Shown one piece after another: positions 17,229 to 29,841 of a DNA stretch of 64,000 nt; positions within the stretch are counted from its first letter, which is position 1, and each line of letters opens with the position of its first letter. Location of the stretch: NCBI RefSeq assembly GCF_003597675.1, contig NZ_CP030827.1:2170001-2234000 (forward strand), given 5' to 3'. The DNA is from Neorhizobium sp. NCHU2750. Lineage in GTDB: Bacteria > Pseudomonadota > Alphaproteobacteria > Rhizobiales > Rhizobiaceae. The notes beneath the pieces were generated by a model, which was not told where the DNA came from, ran no database searches, and saw nothing but the letters and a program-made list of their open reading frames with translations. The position numbers and the translations under genes are program-made.

Positions 17229-17501
17229 GGCGAGGTTCCGGCTGCTGTTCGACGAGGCTTTTACGCCGACGCTGGCGATTCGGCAAAATTCCGCCAGCGC
17301 AGCGCTTGACCCCGCTCCTGCCTCATGGCCCAATGTCGCCATGACCAGCGCACGCGCCCTTACCCATGTGACCATGACCATTCGCCCCGCAGGGCGCGTG
17401 GCGGGTTTGGCGCGTTAGAAGGTCACCCGTCCACCACCCTGCCAACTGGCAGGGTTCGGACAATCCGCTCTCTGCCTCGGCAAAAACCGGAGAGAGCGAA
17501 G

Positions 17502-18056
17502 ATGAAATCCGACAATGATATCGACGACAAGCCGCCCCGATCGACAAAACCTCAAGGGTTGGTGATCCGCGCCGCATGCGTGGAGGACGCAGACGCCATC
17601 ACCGCGCTGCATAATCTGACCGGCTACCGGTACGGCACGCTGCGAACTCCGTATCACGCGGTCGCGGAAATTCGTCACTACCTGGAAAGCCCGGCGGGTG
17701 ATGTCAAACGTCTCGTCGCCGATCTCGATGGCCGCGTTGTCGGCGACATCGGGCTCACCCCTGCTGCCAATCCGCGCCGCCGCCACGCCGCTTCGATCGG
17801 CATGGGTGTGCATGATGATTTCGTTGGCCAGGGAATAGGCTCCGCCCTGATGAAGGCGGCATTGGACGTCGCCGACAACTGGCTTGCACTGCATCGCGTA
17901 GAACTGACCGTCTTTACCGACAACGCTTCGGCGATCCGGCTCTACGAGCGATACGGCTTCGTCAATGAAGGCCATTTGCGGGAATTCGCTTTTCGCGATG
18001 GACGCTATGTCGACGCCTACACGATGGCCAGAGTTACATCCGCCAGGCAGAACTGA
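17502..18056 (+). CDS. GNAT-family N-acetyltransferase
   Basis: Acetyl-CoA-dependent acetyltransferase of 184 residues. Motif A is clear (IGMGVHDDFVGQGIGSALM, with Q-G-I-G-S for pyrophosphate binding), and motif B follows (FTDNASAIRLYERYGFVNEGHLREFAFRDGRYVDAY cannot be quoted in full but spans about 137-172). The C-terminal part resembles small RimJ/L- or YhhY-like enzymes. Substrate unknown. ATG at 17502 follows GAGAGAGCGAAG; the long upstream open frame from 17325 is antisense to the exonuclease and is not used. Confidence 0.88.
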   Translation: MKSDNDIDDKPPRSTKPQGLVIRAACVEDADAITALHNLTGYRYGTLRTPYHAVAEIRHYLESPAGDVKRLVADLDGRVVGDIGLTPAANPRRRHAASIGMGVHDDFVGQGIGSALMKAALDVADNWLALHRVELTVFTDNASAIRLYERYGFVNEGHLREFAFRDGRYVDAYTMARVTSARQN

Positions 18057-18167
18057 AGATCGGCCGGTGCCCCCAATGCCAACAACGAATTTGGGGCGTC
18101 ACCGGCGACCCGGTCAGAACATCGTGTTCTCGTTGGCGGATTTTTCCGGGATTGGCTGGACGGCATC

Positions 18168-18584
18168 TCAGTGTTCCTCGATCTTGCCGTCCTTCAGGCG
18201 AAAGATATCGACGATCGCGTTCCCGCGGGTGCCCGGCTCGCGGATCGTGTGAACATGCAGGATGACGTAATCGCCATCGGTGAACACCTGTTTGATCTCG
18301 CTATGCGACTGCGGGTATTTTTCCTTCAGGAAATTCAGAAAGCCCTTTAGACCCTCGGGGCCATCCGCGGCATTCGGATTATGCTGCGTATACTTGCCGA
18401 GATATATGGAAGCCGCAGCGAAATCCTTCTGGTTCAGCGCCTTTTCGTAGAAATCGAGAACGATTTCCTTGTTGTGCTGCTGCACCGTCTCGCCTGCCGG
18501 CTGCTGGGCAGAAACTGGTGCGGCAAACGCCATGAGTACGGGAGCAGCAAGCGCTACGGTGGCGAATGAGAACGGATTCCTCAT
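18168..18584 (-). CDS. Secreted SnoaL-like / NTF2-fold protein
   Basis: 138 residues. ATG at 18584 starts a signal peptide (cleavage near VSA-QQ at about 26), after AGGAAAATCCG. The mature part has the SnoaL-like cone fold signature: a helical start (NKEIVLDFYEKALNQKDF), QHNPNAADGPEGLKGF and the beta sheet ending VDIFRLKDGKIEEH. Relatives annotated as polyketide cyclase or ester cyclase are often non-enzymatic, so no reaction is claimed. Periplasmic location is inferred from the signal peptide. Confidence 0.82.
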   Translation of the reverse strand: MRNPFSFATVALAAPVLMAFAAPVSAQQPAGETVQQHNKEIVLDFYEKALNQKDFAAASIYLGKYTQHNPNAADGPEGLKGFLNFLKEKYPQSHSEIKQVFTDGDYVILHVHTIREPGTRGNAIVDIFRLKDGKIEEH

Positions 18585-18700
18585 CGGATTTTCCTGTTGT
18601 TTATCGGCGACTGCACCGCCCCTGCCAAAGGGCAAATTCCGGCCGGCTTGGAAAATAAACTTCGCTTTACCGGCGGCATACCGTCACGACGAAACCATCA

Positions 18701-20893
<2,193 letters not shown>

Positions 20894-21067
20894 CTAGTGC
20901 ATCTGCCCGTGATTGGAAGCGGGCTGTCGTTGCGGAGAAATTCACGAACATGTTTTGCCGCACGCACCACTTGCAGAAAAACCGCCATGGACGACAGATC
21001 GCACACACATTAATACCTGCGCGTGAAATTCATGTTCAGAACGGCAATCCGAGAAGAGTACAGGCCC

Positions 21068-21637
21068 ATGGCGCAGCACTGGAAAGATGATGGACTGAGA
21101 TATGGTTTGATCAGCCGCATCTTCCACTGGAGCATGGCCGTCATCCTCTGCTGGCAGTTTTCCGGCATCCTCATCAACCGCCTGTTCGGCCGCTCGGCAC
21201 TGACCGACATGCTGAACGCAACCCATGGCGAGCTTGGCGCCGTGATCCTCGTTCTTGCGCCGCTGCGCGCACTCTGGGGCTTCTATAACCTGAAGAATCG
21301 GCAGGCCCATCAGCATGGCCGTCTCGGCGGCATTGCATGGATTGCCCATGCCATTCTCTACCTGCTGATGCTCACCATCCCGGCCATAGCCCTGTTGCGG
21401 GCTGTCGGTTCCGAATGGGGTCTCGCCCTGTTCGGCATCCAGATCGTGCCGCTCGGCGGCGAACGGGTCGAATGGATGGTTGCACCGGCAAACCTGCTGC
21501 ATAGCGTGTTCGCCTGGACACTGCTCACCCTGATCGGCGGCCATATCGTCATGGCCCTGATCCACCGCGTCGTCTGGAAGGATGATGTGCTGAACCGCAT
21601 GGCCGGAAAGCCGCGGAAGTTTCAACCGGCAGAATGA
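21068..21637 (+). CDS. Cytochrome b561-family protein
   Basis: Di-heme inner-membrane cytochrome b of 189 residues with four hydrophobic segments. Heme-ligand histidines are in SRIFHWSMAVIL, NATHGELGAVIL, LLHSVFAWTLL and IGGHIVMALIHR. Members oxidise ubiquinol or pass electrons to periplasmic partners such as superoxide. ATG at 21068 begins MAQHWKDDGLRYG; the frame opens at 21023 but the extra residues do not fit the family. It lies on the opposite strand between ligA and recN and ends 16 bases from the recN stop, convergently. Confidence 0.9.
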   Translation: MAQHWKDDGLRYGLISRIFHWSMAVILCWQFSGILINRLFGRSALTDMLNATHGELGAVILVLAPLRALWGFYNLKNRQAHQHGRLGGIAWIAHAILYLLMLTIPAIALLRAVGSEWGLALFGIQIVPLGGERVEWMVAPANLLHSVFAWTLLTLIGGHIVMALIHRVVWKDDVLNRMAGKPRKFQPAE

Positions 21638-21653
21638 TGTGGCAACGGCGCCC

Positions 21654-23327
21654 TCAGCCGTTACCGGCCAGAAGTGCGGCGGCCGCCGCCCGCGCCTCGT
21701 CCGTCACCGAAGCGCCCGACAGCATGCGGGCGATCTCTTCGGCGCGGTGCTGCGGCTCCATCGTCGCGACCCGCGTGGCGATCTTTTCCGAGCCGTCGGC
21801 CGCCGGCCCCTTGGAGATGAGAAGATGTGTCGCCGCACGCGCTGCGACCTGCGGAGCATGGGTGACGGAGAGAACCTGAACGGTCGCCGAAAGGCGCTTC
21901 AGCCGCTGGCCGATCGCATCCGCCACCGCACCGCCGACACCCGTATCGATCTCGTCGAACACCAGCGTCGGTGCCGACCCGCGATCGGCAAGCGCCACTT
22001 TCAGCGCCAGGAGGAAGCGCGAAAGCTCGCCACCCGAAGCCACCTTCATGATCGGGCCCGGACGAGTGCCCGGATTGGTCTGCACATGGAATTCGACCGT
22101 GTCTATGCCTTCGGCAGCCGCATTGTCGGGATCGGCGGTCACCTCGACCATGAACCGCGCCCGTTCGAGTTTCAGCGCCGGCAGTTCCGCCATGACGGCA
22201 GCCGACAGTGATTCGGCACCGGTCCGGCGTTTGCCGGAAAGAACGACAGAAGCCTGATCGAAGGCCTCCCGGGCTGCTGCAGCGATCTTTTCGAGCTGGC
22301 CGAGCTTCTCCTCGCCGGCATCGAGATCGGCAAGGTCCGCCACCATCTTTTCAGCGAGCGCCGGCAGATCGACCACCGCGACCGAATATTTCCGTCCCGC
22401 AGCACGCAGCGCAAAAAGCCGCTCCTCGACCCGCTCGAGCTCGCGCGGGTCGAATTCGGTACGCCGAAGCGCTGCCTCGACCTCCATCTGAGCATTCGAA
22501 AGGTTGTTGAGCGCGTGGTCCAGAAGTTCGACGGTCTCTTCCAGAAGGCCCGGCGCCTCGTGGCTCTTGCGCTCCAGACGGCGCACCAGCGAGGCGATCA
22601 TCGGAACCGGCGAGGCATTGCCGTTCAGGAACTCAGAAGCTTCGGAAATATCGCCGGCAATCCGCTCGGACTTCTGCATCTTCGAGCGCTGTTCGGCGAG
22701 CTCGTCCTCTTCCCCGTCGCGCGGGGCAAGGGCTTCCAGCTCCTCGACGGAAGCACGGATATAGTCGGCCTCGCGGGCAGCGGCCTCCACCTTGGCGCGA
22801 TGCGCCTTGAAGGCCCGTTCGGCATCCCGCCAGGAGCGGTAAAGCCCGCCAACCTCGATGACCTCTTCGGACAGTCCGGCAAACGCATCGAGCAGCGTGC
22901 GATGGGCGTCGGTATCGATCAGGGCACGGTCGTCGTGCTGGCCGTGGATTTCGACGAGAACCTGTCCGACCTGGCGCATCAACTGCACGCTGACCGGCTG
23001 GTCGTTGATCGACGCACGTGTACGACCGTCCGCCGACTGGATGCGGCGGAAGATCAGGTCGCCATCGTCGTCGATGCCGTTTTCCTTCAGCAGCTTGCGG
23101 GCCGCATGATGGCCCGGCACATCGAACACGGCCGTGACCTGGCCCTTGTCCTCGCCATGCCGCACGAGGCCGCCGTCGCCACGCCCTCCGAGTGCCAGCG
23201 AAAGACTGTCGAGCAGGATCGACTTGCCGGCACCCGTTTCACCCGTCAGCACGGAAAGACCGGCTGCGAATCCGAGATCGAGCCGCTCGATCAGAACGAT
23301 ATCGCGGATCGACAACTGGATCAGCAT
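21654..23327 (-). CDS. recN: DNA repair protein RecN
   Basis: SMC-like ATPase for double-strand break repair, 557 residues. Walker A is GETGAGKS at 29-36, followed by a long coiled-coil middle (about 150-370). The signature region is KVASGGELSRFLLALK and Walker B is TLVFDEIDTGVGG. ATG at 23327. It follows bamD by 29 bases on the same strand, so the two are probably co-transcribed. Confidence 0.96.
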   Translation of the reverse strand: MLIQLSIRDIVLIERLDLGFAAGLSVLTGETGAGKSILLDSLSLALGGRGDGGLVRHGEDKGQVTAVFDVPGHHAARKLLKENGIDDDGDLIFRRIQSADGRTRASINDQPVSVQLMRQVGQVLVEIHGQHDDRALIDTDAHRTLLDAFAGLSEEVIEVGGLYRSWRDAERAFKAHRAKVEAAAREADYIRASVEELEALAPRDGEEDELAEQRSKMQKSERIAGDISEASEFLNGNASPVPMIASLVRRLERKSHEAPGLLEETVELLDHALNNLSNAQMEVEAALRRTEFDPRELERVEERLFALRAAGRKYSVAVVDLPALAEKMVADLADLDAGEEKLGQLEKIAAAAREAFDQASVVLSGKRRTGAESLSAAVMAELPALKLERARFMVEVTADPDNAAAEGIDTVEFHVQTNPGTRPGPIMKVASGGELSRFLLALKVALADRGSAPTLVFDEIDTGVGGAVADAIGQRLKRLSATVQVLSVTHAPQVAARAATHLLISKGPAADGSEKIATRVATMEPQHRAEEIARMLSGASVTDEARAAAAALLAGNG

Positions 23328-23356
23328 GTGGCCTCGTTTATGACCTTGGGATCGCC

Positions 23357-24223
23357 TCAGGCGCCGATGAGCTTTGCCCCGGCGCGCGAGATCCAGGAAC
23401 CCTTGTTCTCACGCGGCTCGACGCCGCCCTTCTGCAGCAGATTATAGGAATCGTGGTACCACTGGCTGTCAGGATAGTTGCGGCCGAGAACCGCAGCAGC
23501 GGTCTGGGCTTCCTCGACGATACCCATGGCGTAATAGGTTTCCGTCAGACGCGCCAAAGCTTCTTCCACCTGGTTGGTGTTGGAATATTGCTCGACGACG
23601 GTGCGGAAGCGCTGGATGGCGGCAAGATATTCCTTGCGCTCCAGATAATAGCGGCCGATCTGCATTTCCTTGCCGGCCAGCTGGTCGCGCGCGAATCGGA
23701 TCTTTGCCTGCGCGTCCTCGACATATTCCGAATTCGGATAATTCTTGACCACCTTGGTCATGGCATCGATCGTCTGCAGTGCCGGCTTCTGGTCCTGCGT
23801 CACGTCGCCGATCTGCTTGGAATAGGACAGGCCGACCAGATACTGGACATAGGCCGAATCTTCCGACTTCGGATACTGGCCGAGGTAACGGTTGCCGGTC
23901 GAGATCGCATCGTCGTTGCGGCCCATGCGCTGCTTGACGAACGTGCTCATCACAAGCGCCTTGCGGTCCCATTCGGTGAACGGGTTCTGCTTGTCGATAG
24001 CGTCGAACTTGCGGCTCGCTTCAACCATGTTGCCTGCCTTCATGTTGGCAAGGCCCTGGTTGTAAAGCTCTTCCGGCGGATCGGATTCGAAGCCGAGCTT
24101 CGTAATGTCGATGTCCTTCTTGGATTGGCAGGCAGCCAAACCAATCCCGGTCCCGATAAGTGCAATCGCCAGGAGGCCACCCCTCGCCAAGCTACGCAAT
24201 TTTACAGACTTTTCATCAGCCAT
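23357..24223 (-). CDS. bamD: Outer membrane assembly lipoprotein BamD
   Basis: Essential lipoprotein of the BAM complex that folds outer-membrane beta-barrels. 288 residues. ATG at 24223 begins a lipoprotein signal with lipobox LAAC (Cys32), whereas the open frame to 24349 has none. The mature part is five TPR-like helical pairs (for example [20 protein letters not shown] and [11 protein letters not shown]). It lies between lpxC and recN on the same strand. The Asp-free +2 position (Gln after Cys) fits outer-membrane sorting. Confidence 0.93.
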   Translation of the reverse strand: MADEKSVKLRSLARGGLLAIALIGTGIGLAACQSKKDIDITKLGFESDPPEELYNQGLANMKAGNMVEASRKFDAIDKQNPFTEWDRKALVMSTFVKQRMGRNDDAISTGNRYLGQYPKSEDSAYVQYLVGLSYSKQIGDVTQDQKPALQTIDAMTKVVKNYPNSEYVEDAQAKIRFARDQLAGKEMQIGRYYLERKEYLAAIQRFRTVVEQYSNTNQVEEALARLTETYYAMGIVEEAQTAAAVLGRNYPDSQWYHDSYNLLQKGGVEPRENKGSWISRAGAKLIGA

Positions 24224-24361
24224 CCGACAGTCCCTGATCGTCCCCGCGTGAAACCACTCGTGCCCCAGCGGCGTACTAGCCATAAAAGCATGGTGAGGGC
24301 AACGCAATGGGTCGGCATTAACGCATTTTTGTGGCGAGCCTCGCCGCAAGTGCCTTTTATC

Positions 24362-24394
24362 AAAAGAAAAAGGCCGCCTTTTTGAGAGGCGGCC
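24362..24394 (-). terminator. Terminator of lpxC
   Basis: Minus strand GGCCGCCT / AGGCGGCC, 8-bp stem with loop CTCAAAA, followed by TTTTTCTTTTG. It separates lpxC from bamD, so the two are likely not one simple operon. Confidence 0.88.
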
Positions 24395-24468
24395 AGTTTG
24401 ATGGAGGTCTCAACTTTCAATCGGATCCGAGTTTCGGCCGAAGCCGATTCTCGACTTGGTAAATGGCC

Positions 24469-25428
24469 TCAGGCAAACCACGGTGCATATTCGCTGACGC
24501 TGACCGGAACAAACTCGCCGGCCCGCACACGGGTACCGACGGAAGACGGAGCCTCGACAACTTCATAGGCAGTCGGATCACTCAGGAGTGCTTTCAGCGC
24601 ATTGGCATTCATCTTGTGGCCGCCGCGATAGGAACGGTAGCAGCCGATGAACTGGGCGCCGGCAATAGCCAGATCGCCGACGGCATCGAGCGTCTTGTGG
24701 CGAACGAACTCGTCCTTGGCGTAGCGCAGGCCTTCGACATTGACGACCGTATCGTCATCGGAAATGACGACCGAATTTTCCAGCGAGGAACCGAGCGCGT
24801 AACCGGCTGCCCACAGGCGCTCGACGTCACGCATGAAGCCGAAGGTACGGGCACGCGACAGTTCGGCCTTGAACGAAGCAGCCGTGAGGTCACCCTTCCA
24901 GCTCTGGCGGCCGATCAGCGGCGAGGAAAAGTCGATCTCGACTTCGAATCGCGTGCCGTCATAGGGACGGAACTCGGACCAGGATGCACCCGAATCAATT
25001 CGCACCGGCTTCACGACGCGAATGTAGCGACGCTTGATGCCGAGGTTGACGATACCGACCTGCTCGATCGCCTCGATGAACGGATAAGAGCTGCCGTCCA
25101 TGATCGGCATTTCCGCGCCATCCACTTCGACGACGACATTGTCGATGCCGAGAGCATAAAGAGCAGCCATGACATGTTCGATGGTCGCAACCCACTTGGA
25201 GGGCGACATGCCGAGAACCGTGCAAAGATCCGTCGGACCGACCTGCGAGGAAACGGCGCGATATTCGACGCTCGTACCGTCGTCGAGATTGCGGCTGAAT
25301 ATGATGCCCGTCCCGGCTTCTGCCGGCTGGAAGGTAATCATCACAGGCGCCCCAGAATGAACACCGATACCGCTCAACGTAACCGGAGCAGCGATCGTTG
25401 CCTGAAATCCGAGCAATCCAATAGTCAT
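24469..25428 (-). CDS. lpxC: UDP-3-O-acyl-N-acetylglucosamine deacetylase
   Basis: Zinc enzyme for the committed step of lipid A synthesis. 319 residues. Zinc ligands are readable: His85 (ATIEHVMAAL), His244 and Asp248 (FVRHKTLDAVGDL). The early GIGVHSG motif is also present. ATG at 25428 (MTIGLLGFQ). It follows ftsZ after a 324-base gap, with its own terminator downstream and hence probably its own promoter. The arrangement ftsZ then lpxC is conserved in many proteobacteria. Confidence 0.97.
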   Translation of the reverse strand: MTIGLLGFQATIAAPVTLSGIGVHSGAPVMITFQPAEAGTGIIFSRNLDDGTSVEYRAVSSQVGPTDLCTVLGMSPSKWVATIEHVMAALYALGIDNVVVEVDGAEMPIMDGSSYPFIEAIEQVGIVNLGIKRRYIRVVKPVRIDSGASWSEFRPYDGTRFEVEIDFSSPLIGRQSWKGDLTAASFKAELSRARTFGFMRDVERLWAAGYALGSSLENSVVISDDDTVVNVEGLRYAKDEFVRHKTLDAVGDLAIAGAQFIGCYRSYRGGHKMNANALKALLSDPTAYEVVEAPSSVGTRVRAGEFVPVSVSEYAPWFA

Positions 25429-25752
25429 TACTTACGCCTTCTTAATTCCGTCGCACCCGCATCAGCGGGTCCGTATTTCTGTGAAGTCGAAACGATTTAG
25501 GTTCAATGTTCCAACCTCTGTCAGTGTCCTAAATACTGATGCTCCCGGCTCTTTCCAAATCACTGTTCGTTTCGGATTGTTACGGTTATCTGACAGTTAT
25601 GACGACCGCGATCCAAGCCGAAGACATTCCACTTGCGCCTCACGCAAGCCATTGAACCGGAACGGTAATTTTTCGAGCCCTCGAATTTCCTAAACGTCGA
25701 AGGGCCCGGATGATACACCCGGGCCCATTCAACTTTGTTATCCACCGTTAAC
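25429..25752 (-). other. Spacer between ftsZ and lpxC with a hairpin and the lpxC promoter
   Basis: 324 bases without a gene. Near the ftsZ end is an 8-bp perfect stem (GGGCCCGG at 25702-25709 with CCGGGCCC at 25719-25726) but with only a weak T-rich tail on the minus strand, so partial read-through into lpxC is possible. The rest must hold the lpxC promoter; no box is marked. Confidence 0.5.
25702..25726 (-). terminator. Hairpin after ftsZ (weak terminator)
   Basis: GGGCCCGG / CCGGGCCC with a 9-base loop, 26 bases past the ftsZ stop. The minus-strand tail is CGACGTTTAGG rather than a clean T-run. Confidence 0.55.
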
Positions 25753-27492
25753 TCAGTTCGACTGGCGGCGCAGGAAGGCCGGAATTTCCAGCTGGTCGTC
25801 TTCCTGGTGCGACTGCGGAGCAGCGCGGCCGTGGTCGTCGAGATTGCCGCGACGCGGAGCATAAAGGCTTGCTTCCGGCGAAAGCGGGCGGCGCTGCTGC
25901 GGTGCAGGAGCCGAAGAGGTCATGTCCGACTGGGCATGATCGTCTTCTTCGCGACGGCCGAGAGAGTTGGTGATTCGCTTCAGGAGACCCATCGGGCCAC
26001 GCTCTTCCTGCATGTGCTGGGCAGGCTGCGTGCGATGATCCAGTTCAGCCTTTACCACCGGCGGAAAGTCTTCGACCTTCGGCATGCGGACAGGTTCCAT
26101 GACCGGTTCGCGATAGGCGGGCTGCGCCATGCGCGGCGCCGGCTGGCTCATCACCGGAGCAGGAGCAGGCTGGTAGGCCGGGGCCGGCTGCGGAGCGGGC
26201 TGTACGGGGCGGGCCATCTGCGGAGCCGGTGCTTCTGCCGGGGCAGCAGCGAAGATGCGGCTCTGCGGACGGAACTCTTCCTGCGGCTGCGGTGCAACCG
26301 GCTGCGGTACAGGAGCGACCGGGGTCTGGATGGCGAGGACCTGTTCCATTTCGGCTTCAGCCTGGCGGATCGTGTCGGCGATGGGGTCGACAGCCTTCGG
26401 TGCCTGGGGGGCCTGCATCATGACAGGCTGGGGTGCGGCCGGAGCCGGAGCAACGGCCGCGGAAGGACGGATAATCGGCTTCTGCGCAGCGCGCATTTCA
26501 GCAGCACGCAGGTCGACTTCGCCATGAGCGCGGTCGATACCGGTCGCGACGACGGAGACGCGGATGAGGCCTTCGAGCGCTTCGTCGAAGGTCGCGCCGA
26601 GGATGATGTTGGCATCCGGGTCGACTTCTTCGCGAATGCGGGTAGCAGCTTCATCGACTTCGAAAAGGGTAAGGTCGCGACCACCGGTGATGGAGATCAA
26701 GAGGCCCTGCGCGCCCTTCATCGAGGTTTCGTCGAGCAGCGGGTTGGCGATCGCAGCTTCGGCAGCCTGCAGAGCGCGGCCCGAACCGGAAGCCTCGCCG
26801 GTACCCATCATCGCACGGCCCATCTCGCGCATGACCGAGCGGACGTCGGCGAAGTCGAGGTTGATCAGGCCTTCCTTGACCATCAGGTCGGTGATGCAGG
26901 CAACGCCCGAATAGAGAACCTGGTCAGCCATGGCGAATGCGTCGGCAAACGTGGTCTTGTCATTGGCGATGCGGAACAGGTTCTGGTTCGGAATGACGAT
27001 CAGCGTGTCGACCGACTTCTGCAGTTCCTGGATACCCTGTTCGGCAAGACGCATGCGGCGGCCGCCTTCGAAGTGGAACGGCTTGGTGACGACGCCGACG
27101 GTCAGGATACCCTTGTTGCGGGCAGCCTGTGCAACGACCGGAGCAGCACCGGTACCCGTGCCGCCGCCCATGCCGGCGGTGACGAAGCACATATGCGTGC
27201 CGTTCAAGTGATCGACGATCTCGTCGAGGCACTCTTCAGCGGCGGCGCGGCCGACTTCCGGCTGCGAGCCGGCGCCGAGACCTTCGGTAACCTGCACGCC
27301 CATCTGGATGATGCGCTCGGCCTTGGTCATGGTCAGCGCCTGGGCATCGGTATTGGCAACGACGAAATCGACGCCTTCGAGCCCGGCTGTGATCATGTTG
27401 TTGACGGCGTTGCCGCCACCACCACCGACGCCGAACACGGTGATCCGAGGCTTCAGCTCGGTGATGTCAGGCTTTTGCAGCTTGATCGTCAT
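25753..27492 (-). CDS. ftsZ: Cell division protein FtsZ
   Basis: Tubulin-like GTPase that forms the division ring. 579 residues, much longer than E. coli FtsZ (383) because of a Pro/Ala/Gln-rich linker of roughly 230 residues, normal for rhizobia. The tubulin signature GGGTGTG is at 109-115 and the T7 loop [10 protein letters not shown] at 211-220. The extreme C-terminus carries the conserved partner-binding peptide [16 protein letters not shown] at 27492 follows GGAAAAGG; the frame opens at 27537 but without a site. It is last in ddl-ftsQ-ftsA-ftsZ, 88 bases after ftsA. Confidence 0.98.
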   Translation of the reverse strand: MTIKLQKPDITELKPRITVFGVGGGGGNAVNNMITAGLEGVDFVVANTDAQALTMTKAERIIQMGVQVTEGLGAGSQPEVGRAAAEECLDEIVDHLNGTHMCFVTAGMGGGTGTGAAPVVAQAARNKGILTVGVVTKPFHFEGGRRMRLAEQGIQELQKSVDTLIVIPNQNLFRIANDKTTFADAFAMADQVLYSGVACITDLMVKEGLINLDFADVRSVMREMGRAMMGTGEASGSGRALQAAEAAIANPLLDETSMKGAQGLLISITGGRDLTLFEVDEAATRIREEVDPDANIILGATFDEALEGLIRVSVVATGIDRAHGEVDLRAAEMRAAQKPIIRPSAAVAPAPAAPQPVMMQAPQAPKAVDPIADTIRQAEAEMEQVLAIQTPVAPVPQPVAPQPQEEFRPQSRIFAAAPAEAPAPQMARPVQPAPQPAPAYQPAPAPVMSQPAPRMAQPAYREPVMEPVRMPKVEDFPPVVKAELDHRTQPAQHMQEERGPMGLLKRITNSLGRREEDDHAQSDMTSSAPAPQQRRPLSPEASLYAPRRGNLDDHGRAAPQSHQEDDQLEIPAFLRRQSN

Positions 27493-27580
27493 TGTACCTT
27501 TTCCTTCTGCTTTTGGTCGCGTTGCCGAGCTGACCAATTCTTTTCCAATTCACTTTGACGAGAAAGGGCTGTCTTCCCGG

Positions 27581-28912
27581 TCAAAAACTCTCTTTCAGCC
27601 ATTGCCCCATGCGGGCCAGACGACCGTTACCGTTGCCGAACGAGCCGATCAGGCCGCCCTGCGAGACATGTGTTTCCATATCTGCCACCTGCGGATAGAT
27701 GATCAGTCCGACTGCGGTGGAGAACGCCGGTCCCTTGGCGGCCGCCGGAAGACCGGAGACGCCCATCGGACGGCCGATGCGAACATTACGGGCGAGAATC
27801 CGCCGTGCAGCCTCGGGCAAGCCCGTCAGCTGGCTGGCGCCACCCGTCAGCACAACCCGCTTGCCGACGATGGGGCTAAAGCCGGATTTCTGTATCCGGT
27901 CACGGATCAGTTCCAGCGTTTCCTCGATTCGTGCCCTGACGATCCGGGTCACAAGAGACCTTGGTACCTGAGTCGGCTGGTCGCGGTCATCCTCTCCGAT
28001 CGGCGGAACAGAAATAACATCGCGTTCGTCGGCGCCGTTGGCCATGGCCGAGCCATGAACGACCTTCATCCGCTCTGCATCCTCGATACGGGTAGACAGG
28101 CCACGCGCCAGATCCGTCGTCACGTGATGGCCGCCGAGCCCGATCGCATCGGTATGAACGAGCTTGCCTTCGCAGAAGACGGAAATGGTCGTCGTCCCGC
28201 CACCCATGTCGATCGCCGCACAACCGAGTTCGACTTCGTCGTCGACCAGCGCCGCAAGACCGCTTGCATAGGGTGTCGCCACCATGCCTTCGACCGACAG
28301 ATGCGCGCGGTTGACGCAAAGCTCGAGGTTCTTGAGCGTGACGCGTTCGGCGGTGACGAAATGCATGTCGACACCGAGATCATCGCCATACATGGCCAGC
28401 GGATCGCGAATGCCGCGCTCGCCGTCGAGCGAGAATCCAGTCGGCAGCGAATGCAGGATCGCCCGGTCATGACGCTGCGACTGCTGGCTTGCGGCTGCAA
28501 GCACCTTGCGCAGATCGGAAGCCTCGACTTCCTGTCCGCCGAGATCGATCGTCGCGGTATAGACATCGCTCGCCAGACGACCGGCAGAGACGTTGACGAT
28601 CAGGCTGTCGACCGTAAGGCCGGCCATCCGTTCCGCCGCATCGACAGCCAGGCGCACGACGCTTTCGGCCGCATCCAGATCGGCAATCACGCCCGACTTC
28701 ACCCCGCGCGAACGCTGGTGGCCGATACCGATGATTTCGACGTGATGCGTGCGGCCCGGCAGGATCTGGCTTTCCTGGCGCGGCGTCAGCCGTGCGATCA
28801 TGCAGACGACCTTGGTGGACCCGATGTCCAGCACGGATACGACGTGGCTACGTTTGGACGACAATGGCTTCATGCGTGGCAAACCATATTGAGAGGAACC
28901 GAAGACGCTCAC
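27581..28912 (-). CDS. ftsA: Cell division protein FtsA
   Basis: Actin-like ATPase that tethers FtsZ to the membrane. 443 residues. Seen: phosphate-1 loop VLDIGSTKVVCMIA, CAAIDMGGGTTTISVF and VLTGGASQLTGL. The C-terminus MGQWLKESF is the amphipathic membrane-targeting helix. GTG at 28912 is the start and overlaps the ftsQ stop by 4 bases; an ATG at 28873 would drop 13 residues that match the usual rhizobial N-terminus. Confidence 0.97.
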   Translation of the reverse strand: MSVFGSSQYGLPRMKPLSSKRSHVVSVLDIGSTKVVCMIARLTPRQESQILPGRTHHVEIIGIGHQRSRGVKSGVIADLDAAESVVRLAVDAAERMAGLTVDSLIVNVSAGRLASDVYTATIDLGGQEVEASDLRKVLAAASQQSQRHDRAILHSLPTGFSLDGERGIRDPLAMYGDDLGVDMHFVTAERVTLKNLELCVNRAHLSVEGMVATPYASGLAALVDDEVELGCAAIDMGGGTTTISVFCEGKLVHTDAIGLGGHHVTTDLARGLSTRIEDAERMKVVHGSAMANGADERDVISVPPIGEDDRDQPTQVPRSLVTRIVRARIEETLELIRDRIQKSGFSPIVGKRVVLTGGASQLTGLPEAARRILARNVRIGRPMGVSGLPAAAKGPAFSTAVGLIIYPQVADMETHVSQGGLIGSFGNGNGRLARMGQWLKESF

Positions 28913-29841
28913 GTTTGCTCTCCGGCTTTCTTGAGGGCCTTTGTGCGTGCGTCGAGCGCCTGTTGGCGCCGCTCCACAGCGGCCGCAGTCAGTTGAATGG
29001 TGGTACGATCATGCAGGCGCAGATCGACAGCGGCGATATCGCGCTCCAGCACGTTCTGATCCTTTTCGAGGCGTGCCAGAAGCGTCAGCGCATCCGGAAT
29101 GTTATCCTCGGGAAGCTTGAGAACGATGCCATTGTCGAGATGCAGATCCCAACGGCGGCTCGACACGCGAACATAAGCCCTGACACGGTTTTTGAGATCA
29201 GGCCACTTGTCCATCTGCTCGGCGAACGAGGCCGCTGCCTTCTCCGCGTCCTGACCGACGAAGAGCGGCAGCGAGGCGAATTTGTTGTCCTTCAAGGGAG
29301 CGATGACCGCGCCGTTCTTTTCGATCAGCGACAGGTCCGAACCATGCTGCCAGATGGCGAACGCCTTCCGCTCCTTCAGGTTGACCTCGATCGTCCGCGG
29401 ATAGACCTTGCGGACCTCAGCATATTCGACCCATGGCAGTTCCGAGAGCTTGCGGCGGGCGGCATCGATATCGAGCGCCACGAGCGAAGTCGTCCCGTCG
29501 AGACCAAGAAGCTGGAGAATGTCGATTTCCGACGTCTGCTCGTTTCCGGAGACCTTCACGTCCTCGATGGCAAAGCCCACAGCAGCCGTCGTCGATTGGG
29601 CAACGTCATGACCGTGACCGCCGAGCGACATGCCGTAGAGACCGACGACCGCGAAGAAGCCGAATGTCGCGAGCGTACCCGTGTGGCGGGGAATATCGAT
29701 GCGACCGGTCGCCAGGCTGACGGCAAATCGCACGATGCGGCGCAGCGGCCGCGGCAGCACGCGACGATCGTCAGCGCCGGCAACATTGCCAGCGACCTGA
29801 CGGCGCGATCCACCTGCCTTTTTGCCGATCACCGTAGACAC
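28909..29841 (-). CDS. ftsQ: Cell division protein FtsQ
   Basis: Bitopic divisome protein of 310 residues. A basic cytoplasmic tail (to about 56) and one membrane helix ([17 protein letters not shown]) lead into the POTRA domain ([16 protein letters not shown] ... [12 protein letters not shown]) and the beta domain. It starts with GTG at 29841, overlapping the ddl end by 13 bases, and overlaps ftsA by 4 bases, so ddl-ftsQ-ftsA are translationally coupled. Confidence 0.96.
   Translation of the reverse strand: MSTVIGKKAGGSRRQVAGNVAGADDRRVLPRPLRRIVRFAVSLATGRIDIPRHTGTLATFGFFAVVGLYGMSLGGHGHDVAQSTTAAVGFAIEDVKVSGNEQTSEIDILQLLGLDGTTSLVALDIDAARRKLSELPWVEYAEVRKVYPRTIEVNLKERKAFAIWQHGSDLSLIEKNGAVIAPLKDNKFASLPLFVGQDAEKAAASFAEQMDKWPDLKNRVRAYVRVSSRRWDLHLDNGIVLKLPEDNIPDALTLLARLEKDQNVLERDIAAVDLRLHDRTTIQLTAAAVERRQQALDARTKALKKAGEQT

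Noticed and set aside
25735..27558. 607-codon open frame on the plus strand opposite ftsZ
   Set aside because: Antisense shadow of a GC-rich gene with strong codon bias; its translation is Arg-rich and matches no family, and ftsZ accounts for the sequence fully.
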